From assembly GCA_040772845.1 (NCBI GenBank), contig JAXGXG010000001.1:7006001-7070000 (forward strand): a stretch of 64,000 bases of DNA. Reading direction: 5' to 3'. This stretch comes from PWXP01 sp040772845 (lineage in GTDB: Bacteria > Planctomycetota > Planctomycetia > Pirellulales > Thermoguttaceae). The translations under genes were made by a program, and so were the position numbers. The notes under the pieces were generated by a model. It made no database searches and had not been told where the DNA came from. It worked only from the letters and a program-made list of their open reading frames with translations. Below, piece after piece: positions 53,624-61,228 of this stretch; the stretch's first letter is position 1, and the number at the start of each line of letters is the position of its first letter.

Positions 53624-56600
53624 CTAGGCGGCTTGTGTCCCGCCGCGATTGGCAAGGGCGTCCGGATTGATCTCGCCATCGTCGCTCACGTCTTCGAAGC
53701 GAACGGAGACTTGCTTCGAAACGCCCGACTCTTGCATCGTAACGCCATAGAGCGTATTGGCGCAGGTCATGGTTTTTTTCGAGTGCGTGATGATGATGAA
53801 CTGCGTCCAGGCGAGGAAGTCCTTCAGCACCTTGGTGAATCGGTCGATATTGGCCTCGTCCAGCGCGGCGTCGACCTCGTCGAGCACGCAGAAGGGGCTC
53901 GGGCGGCTTCGGAAGATGGCAAGGAGCATGGCCACGCAGGTCATCGTCTTCTCGCCGCCGCTGAGCAGGGAGATGCTGCGTGGTTCCTTGCCGGGCGGGC
54001 GTGCGACGATCTCGATGCCGCTGTCGAGGATATCGACGCCTTCGTCCAGCACGATATCGGCGCGCCCGCCGCCGAACAGGTCGCGGAACAGCGTCTGGAA
54101 ATGTCCCCGCACCGTTTCCAGCGTCTCGGCAAACAATCGCCGGCTGTCCGTATCGATCCGGTCAATGATCCGCACGAGCGAATCCTTGGCCTTCACCAGA
54201 TCGCGGTGCTGCTGGAAAAGGCTCTCGTAGCGTCCTTCCAGGTTCTCGAGCTCCTCGAGGGCCTCCAGGTTGACGTTGCCCAGGTTGTTGATCTTGCGGC
54301 GAAGCTCGTCGATCTCGTCTTGGACCTGTTCGCGTTCCTGCTGCTCTTCGTTGGTCGGCTCATGCTCCACTTCGGCCAATTCGATGCCGTAGTCTTCGCG
54401 CAATCGGTCGGCCAAGGCGGAACGCCTGTGGCGAACTTCGCCGGCGGCCAGTTCCTTCTCGTGCAGTTGCGCCTCCAGGTTCCGAATGGCCGATCGCGCC
54501 TTCTGAACTCGCCCCGTGACGCGGGTGCGCTCGGCAACGAGCGACTCTCGTTCGTTGATCTGGAGCGTGGTTTCGCTGTGGAACGACTCCTTCTGCAGAT
54601 ACAGTTCAGCAACTTCCGATTCTGCATGCAGGATGGCCCATCGCGCCGAGTCGGCGCGTTTGAGCGATTGGGTCAGCCGTTCGTGACTGTCGGAGATCGC
54701 CCGGCGCCGTTCCTGGTAATGCTCCTCGAACTGTCGCCGGCGCGTGTGCAGGTTGCGGAGGCGTTCTTCGCTTTTTGCGAGTTCGACTTTGCGCTGGGTC
54801 GCCTCGCGCTCCTGATGGAGGCGGCGGCTTTCGATGTGGGACACTTGCTCGTCAAGACCTGCAAGCTGGGCCTCCATATCCGCGAGATTCGATTCCAGTT
54901 GGGTGCGTTTGTCCACGACCTCGGCAAGTCGGGTCGAGGCCGCGTCGTGTTCGCTCTCGGCCGTCTGGGACTCGGCTTGCAGCGCCGCGCACTGTTCTCC
55001 GAGCTGTTCCTGCTGCTGTTGCAGGCTGGAAATTCGGAATCGGTGGGCGGCCAGTGCATCGGCCGCTTCCTGGCGAGCCTCTCGGGCCCGGACCAGGTCG
55101 GCCTCGGCCTGCGTCTGCTGCGTTTGCAGCCGTTCCGAATCGGCTTCGCATTGCTCCCGTTCTGCCTGCAACTGGGCAAGCTGTTCGGTCAGTGCGCGCA
55201 GTTGACTTCGGCGTGAAATGAGGCCGGTCGTCTCGTGCCGTGGGCCTACGGTCAGAATACCGTCGGTCTGCAGAAGCTCGCCCGCCAGGGTGACGTAGTT
55301 GAACTCGGCGGCGTCGCGAGCCCAGCGCAGGGCGACGTCCAGGTGCTCGACGATCCACGTGTGGCTCAGCAACCGGGTTACCAGCGGTTGCAGTTGCGGT
55401 TCCGCCTGGACGAAGCGATCGGCGCGCCCCATCACCCCGGGCCGGCCGTCGAGGCTTCCTGCCGTGGCTGCGGCTTCCGTGGCGGGTTGATCGAGCCATA
55501 GGAACCCAACCCGGCCGGCGAAACGCGGTTTCTGTTCCTGGAGATAATCGACCAGAGGTTGGCGGTTTTCCACGACGATGTGCTGGGCCTTGGGCCCCAA
55601 CGCAACCTCGATGAGCGGAGCCGTTTCGACACTTACATGGATCAGGTCGGCGAGAATCCCGCGCACGCCGCTGTAGGGGCCAGGGTCCGGTTGGCCCGCG
55701 GCGGCAAGCACTTCCTTGACGCCGGCGCCCAGCCCTTCTTGCCGTTGCTGGAGTTCTTCGAGCAGACTCGCCCGTTCTGTGGCCGCGGTCTGCCGCTGTA
55801 CCAGCGACTGGTGCTCTTCGCGGCATCGCGCCACCTTCGCTGACGCCTGCGCCAGTTGCTCCGATGCCGTGTCGAATGCACATTGAGAGTTCTGCGCCTC
55901 TTGAACCAGGAGCGATTCCTGCTCCTTCAGCCGCACTTGATCGGCGGCCAGGTTCTCCAGCCGCTGCGTCACCTCAGCCAGCCGGCTTTCGCAACGGGTT
56001 CGGGCCGCCTCGGCCGTCTCGACCCGGCTGCGAAGCGAGCTGGCTTCATTGCCCAGATTGGCGGCGCTCCGCATCATTTCGACATACGCCGCGCGCCGCT
56101 GCTCCGTATCGCCGCGCACACGATCGAGCTGCCGGGTGGTCTCCGTCAGGATGCTTTCACCCTCGGCAACCGCGCGAGCGATCGTCTGGTACTGCCGATC
56201 GGCCTGCTCCACCTGCTCTTTGGTTTCTTCAAGCTGTCGGCGAAGCTCGCCTTCCCGCAAGTTCATGTCGGCCAGTTGTCTGCGGCAGCGGGCGACTTCG
56301 GTTTCGTGCTCTCGCAGGCGGGTGCGTTCGTGGTCGATGGTCGATTCTCGATTGGCGATCCGCTCGCGACCTTCTGCAACCAGCGCCTCGCGACGGCGGA
56401 GGGCTTCGGTCAGGTCGTTGACCTGCGTATCGATCTCCAGAGCGGCCGTCTCGGCCAGTTCCGCTTCGGCCACCGCGGAGTCGCGGTCCTGCCGGCTTCG
56501 CTCGATTGCCTGCTCGAATCCGGTCAACTCGTCCGTCAGACGCCGCCAGTCGACCATGGCCACCTGCGTCCGTAGCTCCTGAAGGCGCTCGGTATACTCG

Positions 56601-57250
56601 CGGTACCGCCTGGCCTTGCCCGCCTGCATCCGCACGCCGCGCAATCGGCTATCCACCTCGTCGACGATATCGCTCAGCCGCAACAGATTCTGATCCACGC
56701 GTTCCAGCCGGCGAAGCGCCTCCAGCTTGCGCGCCTTGAACCGGCTGATTCCTGCGGCTTCCTCGAAGATCATTCGCCGGTCCCGAGGCGACGACTGTAG
56801 CAGGACATCGACTTTCCCCTGCTCGATAACGCTGTACGCCTGCGTTCCCATGCCGGTGCCGGCCAGCAGGTCGCGAATGTCGCGGAGCCGGGCAGGCTGG
56901 CGGTTGATCAGGTACTCGCTCTCCCCGCTCCGGTAAACGCGGCGGGTGATGTGAACCTCGGGCGAATCGACGGCCAGCAGGCCGCCGACATTGTTGAACG
57001 TGAGCGTGATCTCGGCCGAGTTCATCGGCCGCCGTGCTCCGGAGCCGTTGAAGATGACGTCGGCCATCTCCCGCCCTCGCAGGCTTTTCACGCTCTGCTC
57101 GCCCAGCACCCACTTGATCGCATCGACGACGTTCGATTTCCCCGACCCATTCGGACCGACGACGACGGTAATACCGGGGGGGAACTCAAACCGAGTTCGA
57201 TCGGCAAAGCTCTTGAATCCGACGATTTCCAGGGCCTTGAGCATACCCAA
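53624..57250 (-). CDS. smc: Chromosome segregation protein SMC
   Basis: The 1208-residue protein has the Walker A GPNGSGKSN at residues 32-40 and the long first coiled coil. The hinge follows around 510-640 (GVRGILADLIHVSVETAPLI), then the second coiled coil and the C-terminal ATPase half with the signature LLSGGEKTMTCVAM and Walker B FCVLDEVDAALDEAN. It forms the condensin ring that compacts and segregates the chromosome. No scpA or scpB is adjacent. Length is normal. Confidence 0.97.
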   Translation of the reverse strand: MGMLKALEIVGFKSFADRTRFEFPPGITVVVGPNGSGKSNVVDAIKWVLGEQSVKSLRGREMADVIFNGSGARRPMNSAEITLTFNNVGGLLAVDSPEVHITRRVYRSGESEYLINRQPARLRDIRDLLAGTGMGTQAYSVIEQGKVDVLLQSSPRDRRMIFEEAAGISRFKARKLEALRRLERVDQNLLRLSDIVDEVDSRLRGVRMQAGKARRYREYTERLQELRTQVAMVDWRRLTDELTGFEQAIERSRQDRDSAVAEAELAETAALEIDTQVNDLTEALRRREALVAEGRERIANRESTIDHERTRLREHETEVARCRRQLADMNLREGELRRQLEETKEQVEQADRQYQTIARAVAEGESILTETTRQLDRVRGDTEQRRAAYVEMMRSAANLGNEASSLRSRVETAEAARTRCESRLAEVTQRLENLAADQVRLKEQESLLVQEAQNSQCAFDTASEQLAQASAKVARCREEHQSLVQRQTAATERASLLEELQQRQEGLGAGVKEVLAAAGQPDPGPYSGVRGILADLIHVSVETAPLIEVALGPKAQHIVVENRQPLVDYLQEQKPRFAGRVGFLWLDQPATEAAATAGSLDGRPGVMGRADRFVQAEPQLQPLVTRLLSHTWIVEHLDVALRWARDAAEFNYVTLAGELLQTDGILTVGPRHETTGLISRRSQLRALTEQLAQLQAEREQCEADSERLQTQQTQAEADLVRAREARQEAADALAAHRFRISSLQQQQEQLGEQCAALQAESQTAESEHDAASTRLAEVVDKRTQLESNLADMEAQLAGLDEQVSHIESRRLHQEREATQRKVELAKSEERLRNLHTRRRQFEEHYQERRRAISDSHERLTQSLKRADSARWAILHAESEVAELYLQKESFHSETTLQINERESLVAERTRVTGRVQKARSAIRNLEAQLHEKELAAGEVRHRRSALADRLREDYGIELAEVEHEPTNEEQQEREQVQDEIDELRRKINNLGNVNLEALEELENLEGRYESLFQQHRDLVKAKDSLVRIIDRIDTDSRRLFAETLETVRGHFQTLFRDLFGGGRADIVLDEGVDILDSGIEIVARPPGKEPRSISLLSGGEKTMTCVAMLLAIFRSRPSPFCVLDEVDAALDEANIDRFTKVLKDFLAWTQFIIITHSKKTMTCANTLYGVTMQESGVSKQVSVRFEDVSDDGEINPDALANRGGTQAA

Positions 57251-57317
57251 TCCTCAAACCGAGCAAGCCCACGGGCGGCCGTGGGCTTGGCGGAACACGC
57301 GCAGTCACCAATGCGGG

Positions 57318-59123
57318 TTAGTTATCACGTCTTAGCATTTTAGCAAGAAACCCTTTCCAGGACCCCCGGGGTTCCGCAGTTTCTTCAGAATCGATCGCGG
57401 CGTCCCCCTCTGCGGTACTGGTTCGGCGCTGGTAAGTACGGTCCTGCGCATCGACTTCGGCGAACAGGTCGCCGTCAGACGGCGAGGAGGGGTCGGCCAC
57501 CTCTTCGCCCGAAGAGCGGTGGTAGCGGCGTCCCGCGGTCGGCAGGGCATCGATTTCGAACCGCCCAGACAGCGCCCCGGTCTCCTTTGCCTCTTGCAGG
57601 GCTTGGACGATATCCGGGTAGGTGCCCCCCAACTCGGTGACGGCGCGGATGATTTCGTCCAGTTTTGTCGAAACGATCCGCTTCTGGTCCGCCTCGTTCA
57701 CGGTGTATTTTGCGACCGAGACATCGCCGCTCGGTAGGCTGGTGATCATAATCTGGTTACCTGCATTCAGCGCCAGCGGCGCCTGCAACTGCTGGCCGGG
57801 TCCGAAGATGACCAACTCGGGCCGCCGATTGCGGGTGACGTGGATCATGGGCGGACCGCCTACGTCGAGAACGTGGTAGCTGAAATCGTCGCCGAGGTGC
57901 TCTCCTTGCACCAGCGGATCGTTGGGATTGATGACGCGAAGCGACCGGAACGCACCGTAGCGGGTTTCGGCGCTTGGCAACGAGAGCATCTGCTGCAATT
58001 CGTCGCGAGCGGCATAATCTTCGATGACACTCAGCGCGGCCAATGCGAAGGCACGGAATGCCGGTTCGCTCCGGGCAGCTTCGGCCAGCGGTTTCGCGGC
58101 CTCGCGACGATCCAGGTACGCGAGTGACTCGGCTGCATGGAACCGCACCTCCGGATCGGACGATTCGATGCCTGACATCAACGTGTCTACGGCCTCGACC
58201 CCGATAGCTTCAAGCTGGAGCGACGCCTCGGCCGCCATGGCCGGATCGAAGAGCTGCCCCTTGAGCTGCGCGATTCGTTCGGATCGTTCTCTGGCGGTCT
58301 CGCGCACGGCAATGGCGCGGATCACCCGCACGTAACGGTCGATGTTGTCTTTGTACTGAGGATGGACCTGAAGGCGGATCAGCTTGTCGGTCTTGGCCTC
58401 TGCCACGCCCACCTTGATGCCGCGGTCGAAGCAATGGAACCGCTGATTGATGGCCGTGGCGATTCGCGAACTGTTGAACACGCTCTGGTGCCCCGGTTTC
58501 AGAACCAGCCCGAGCGGGCGCGACTTCAGGGCAACGCCGCCGCCAAGGACCCGGCCACGGGCCGCCATGACACGGTCGACGCCCGGTTCGGCCGCCGGAT
58601 CCACAAGAATCGGGCCCTTTGCCAGGCCCAGGATGTGTCCTTCATGCACCTGCCCGCCCAAGACGGCCATCTCTCGCATGCGACATTCCAGCAGCTTGCC
58701 GCCTCGCAAACTCGTTGTTTCACTTGCCGCAGGCACACGCACTTCGATGTCAAACCGATCGCCTTCCTGAATGCCGGGCCGCAGCACGCCACGCACCAGA
58801 ACCAGCGAAGTACTGGGTACCTGCAAGACTCGGTTGGGTTCTTTGACGCCCCTCGCCTGCATCTCGCCAAGCAGAACGGCCCTCTGGGGCGAGGGCGCCG
58901 GGTCGCTTCCCGTACCGCGCAGCCCCGTGACCAGCCCGATGGACTCGATTCGCACCGGTGTCATATTGTAGGGAACGGCGACGTCCCGAATGAGCCGTGC
59001 CGAGTAGGCGGCCGGTTGCTCTTCGTCCGGGCTCTGGGAGCGGAACGAGAACTCGTCCCAGCTACAACAGCCAGCCGCAAGAAGGGCGGCGCCAAAAGCG
59101 ATCCATCGTATACGAGAACTCAT
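57318..59123 (-). CDS. flgI: FlgI-type flagellar P-ring protein with inserted HEAT-like repeats, lipoprotein
   Basis: The 601-residue product has FlgI features in its first half (VRIESIGLVTGLRGTGSDPA, then VLVRGVLRPGIQEGDRFDIE, GHQSVFNSSRIATAINQRF). Residues about 270-385 are helical repeats of the HEAT type (EVRFHAAESLAYLDRREAAK, ALSVIEDYAARDELQQMLSL) that normal FlgI of about 370 residues lacks. A FlgI-like end follows (DEIIRAVTELGGTYPDIVQA). Its lipobox is LLAAGC, so it is lipid-anchored. The start at 59123 has AGGAAG just upstream. A P-ring role is probable; the insertion is unexplained. Confidence 0.82.
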   Translation of the reverse strand: MSSRIRWIAFGAALLAAGCCSWDEFSFRSQSPDEEQPAAYSARLIRDVAVPYNMTPVRIESIGLVTGLRGTGSDPAPSPQRAVLLGEMQARGVKEPNRVLQVPSTSLVLVRGVLRPGIQEGDRFDIEVRVPAASETTSLRGGKLLECRMREMAVLGGQVHEGHILGLAKGPILVDPAAEPGVDRVMAARGRVLGGGVALKSRPLGLVLKPGHQSVFNSSRIATAINQRFHCFDRGIKVGVAEAKTDKLIRLQVHPQYKDNIDRYVRVIRAIAVRETARERSERIAQLKGQLFDPAMAAEASLQLEAIGVEAVDTLMSGIESSDPEVRFHAAESLAYLDRREAAKPLAEAARSEPAFRAFALAALSVIEDYAARDELQQMLSLPSAETRYGAFRSLRVINPNDPLVQGEHLGDDFSYHVLDVGGPPMIHVTRNRRPELVIFGPGQQLQAPLALNAGNQIMITSLPSGDVSVAKYTVNEADQKRIVSTKLDEIIRAVTELGGTYPDIVQALQEAKETGALSGRFEIDALPTAGRRYHRSSGEEVADPSSPSDGDLFAEVDAQDRTYQRRTSTAEGDAAIDSEETAEPRGSWKGFLAKMLRRDN

Positions 59124-59433
59124 GCTTCCTGCACTCCTCTTCTGAGTATCCAATTTCCAAGCAACGGCGGATCAACGGCTCACCGAGCCCCAGGAAGGGC
59201 ATTCCGGTGAAGGGATGGTTCGCCGGAAAGACTGCCTATCTTGCCTGTGAGCCTCAAACTGCCGCCTGCCTGACAATGGCTCCCGTGTTCCGGGGGGGGT
59301 AGCTCGCCGGCCTCCTGCCAGCATGAGGAAAAGGTAAAACTCTAGCGGCGGAACGATAGTGATTCACCTCCGGCAGGTCAAGGTGAATGGCAAAAAAACA
59401 ACCAGTCAGAGGTTGCCATTTCGTGCACATGCC

Positions 59434-59466
59434 AGCCTGCCGCCCAGATTCTCTGGGTGGCAGGCT
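59434..59466. repeat. 15-bp stem-loop upstream of flgI
   Basis: AGCCTGCCGCCCAGA (59434-59448) pairs with TCTGGGTGGCAGGCT (59452-59466) with one G-T pair and a three-base loop TTC. It is a strong hairpin without a flanking gene end on either strand. Confidence 0.5.
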
Positions 59467-59540
59467 TCGTTTCTTCCGCATTCACCAGCGATGCCAATTA
59501 CGTCCTTGCTACCCATAGGGTGGGTTTCGGTCCGGCCGAA

Positions 59541-59569
59541 TATGGAGTACGGCGATTCATCGCCGTTTT
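59541..59569 (+). terminator. Small terminator-like hairpin, copy 1
   Basis: tatggagt is followed by ACGGCGA-TTCA-TCGCCGT and TTTTC. A second copy with compensatory base changes lies at 60155-60183. No gene ends here, so it may be a dispersed repeat rather than a working terminator. Confidence 0.4.
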
Positions 59570-59702
59570 CTGGCTCTTCCGTTTCTAGGTGCAGGCCGCC
59601 ATGGTTGGAGTCCCGCCTTTTAGGCGGTCTTCCCTTTCCGGCTGAAGCCGGGACTCCAACGTGTCGCTCGCACCTGGAAAAGGCCCCCGGACGGCTTCGT
59701 CG

Positions 59703-59753
59703 CTCGACTCTCCGAGTCGACTCCGTCCGGAGCATTCACGACTCGGAGATCGG
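59703..59753. repeat. gactctccgagtcg repeat unit
   Basis: TCGACTCTCCGAGTCGA at 59704-59720 followed by cacgactcggaga at 59737, spaced as in the other units. Confidence 0.6.
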
Positions 59754-59785
59754 AACGCACCGATGCGGCCATAATCCGCCAGTCA

Positions 59786-59893
59786 GTCCCGAAGGGACGT
59801 CGCTAAGCAAGCCCAGGGTGGAGCCGATGCGAGGAACGAGCGAGGCGCAACCCTGGGTTACCAGAACAACGCAAAACAGAAGCCCGAAGGGCT
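59786..59893. repeat. Composite repeat with gtcccgaagggac and agcccgaagggct hairpins
   Basis: A hairpin gtcccgaagggac (59786-59798), then cccagggt and the partner accctggg about 45 bases on, then agcccgaagggct (59881-59893). The layout matches dispersed repeats I have seen in planctomycete and other environmental genomes. Confidence 0.45.
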
Positions 59894-59950
59894 GGCCCTA
59901 ACTCTCTCTGTGCCGCAAACATCGAACCGAGAACTGCCTCTGTAGCACTT

Positions 59951-60030
59951 CTTCGATTACGATTACGAGCACGAACTTTGCACTCCTGCTCGTGCTCAGC
60001 TTCAGCGGTGCTCGTACTCGTAATCGAAGG
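59951..60030. repeat. Dispersed gctcgtgctc repeat, copy C
   Basis: The longest copy: cttcgattacgattacgag through gctcgtgctcagcttcagcg to cgtaatcgaaggtc. Its ends are inverted relative to each other. It matches copy A in reverse and copy B directly. Confidence 0.55.
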
Positions 60031-60078
60031 TCTTGCGCAGCCGAAACTCCTTCCCCCGCCCCCGCCCATCCTCGTCGT

Positions 60079-60095
60079 TCGACTCTCCGAGTCGA
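60079..60095. repeat. gactctccgagtcg half unit
   Basis: TCGACTCTCCGAGTCGA without the second half; followed by a separate hairpin (tgggtgg at 60104, caccca at 60136). Confidence 0.5.
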
Positions 60096-60154
60096 TCGTA
60101 GGGTGGGTGGTTCCGAATGTCTCGGCATTCGGGTTCACCCACGCGTTATCGCCT

Positions 60155-60183
60155 TATGGAGTACGGTGATTCATCACCGTTTT
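60155..60183 (+). terminator. Small terminator-like hairpin, copy 2
   Basis: tatggagt is followed by ACGGTGA-TTCA-TCACCGT and a run of Ts. Relative to copy 1 a C-G pair is replaced by T-A, so the stem is kept. Confidence 0.4.
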
Positions 60184-60250
60184 TCTTCTGCACCGCGCTC
60201 GGCTCTGACCGTGCAAGGACCTCCCCGACTCGCCCCCCCATCTTCGTCGC

Positions 60251-60352
60251 TCGACTCTCCGAGTCGATTCCGTCCGGAAGGTTCACGACTGGGAGCATCG
60301 ATCGACGATTCGCGATCAAGGTGGAAGCGGAAGGGCGCGAGCCCTCCGGTGT
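60251..60352. repeat. gactctccgagtcg unit joined to gaagcggaagggcgcgagcc block
   Basis: TCGACTCTCCGAGTCGA at 60251-60267, a degenerate second half, attcgcgatcaag, then gaagcggaagggcgcgagcc followed by ctccggt. Confidence 0.55.
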
Positions 60353-60648
60353 GACGGCCGGAACGCTTAACGCAAAGACTCCAAGGCGCGAAGGAACAAA
60401 GGAAGACCGACGAATATTGAGGTTGTGGGGGTTGGATGCGGCGCATGGAACATGGACGGGCAGGCGAGGGCGTTCTTGCTTGATGTCCTCTGCGGTCTCC
60501 TGTTCGTCTTCTGGACCACGGCACGATTGACGCCAACGCGAAGGCAGAGAAGAGAATGAACAGGAGGAAGCAGAGGACGCAGAGAAAGAGAATGTTACCG
60601 GCTGCTTTTCGTGTGTTTCGTGTCTTTCGTGGTTCCGTCCGGCATGTT

Positions 60649-60714
60649 CACGACTCGGAGAGTCGCGCGACAATTCGCGATCAAGCGGAAGCGGAAGGGC
60701 GCGAGCCCTCCGGT
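60649..60714. repeat. Second-half unit joined to gaagcggaagggcgcgagcc block
   Basis: cacgactcggagagtcgcgc at 60649, attcgcgatcaag, then gaagcggaagggcgcgagcc. Same order as the unit at 60251-60352. Confidence 0.55.
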
Positions 60715-60748
60715 CCCGGCGTGCAAACCAACCGGACGGCTTCGTCGC

Positions 60749-60834
60749 TCGACTCTCCGAGTCGATTCCGTCCGAACCATTCACGACTCGGAGAGTCGTG
60801 CGACAATAGAAGCGGAAGGGCGCGAGCCCTCCGG
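60749..60834. repeat. Complete gactctccgagtcg unit joined to gaagcggaagggcgcgagcc block
   Basis: TCGACTCTCCGAGTCGA at 60749-60765 and cacgactcggagagtcgtgc at 60783, then gaagcggaagggcgcgagcc. This is the most complete copy in the window. Confidence 0.6.
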
Positions 60835-61228
60835 TGTACAACCAACGAACCGCAGCGGCTTGCGCCACGCCGCTGGTGCTGGCGCGGCGTCCCGATCTCC
60901 CATCTCCGATCTCACCCCCTCCGGACCGGCTTCGTGCAAAATTTTCCGCCCGGCATCGAAAATCACGTAACTCCAATGCTGGAAATGACTTATTGCAGCT
61001 ATACCCCCCCTTGGCGAAGCCCTTTTTGTGGGCGATGGCGCCCCTGACGCTTGACGGGGTTCTGCCAGATTTGCTATGCTCCCGATCGACGGTGGATTCC
61101 ACGGCCCTTTCACGGTGTTTTGCCAATCCTGACCGCCCTATCTCGGCTGCCGGCAATCATGATCGCGCCGGTTTGCCAATTCCGTGAAACCACCAGAGCA
61201 GCAACCACTGTAATAAGGATCATTCCCG

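Larger units (their letters stand above)
59124..61228. other. 2.1-kb repeat-rich intergenic zone
   Basis: No gene can be supported. Several dispersed repeat families lie side by side: gactctccgagtcg units, gaagcggaagggcgcgagcc blocks (three copies near 60320, 60690 and 60808), gctcgtgctc repeats, covarying small hairpins, and relics like cgtgtgtttcgtgtctttcg (60610). A flgI promoter and the promoter of the LamG gene must lie at the two edges. Confidence 0.6.

Noticed and set aside
59124..61228. Several 60-180 codon open frames in the repeat zone
   Set aside because: They run through dispersed repeats on both strands, are Arg/Ser/Pro-rich and lack ribosome-binding sites or family motifs.
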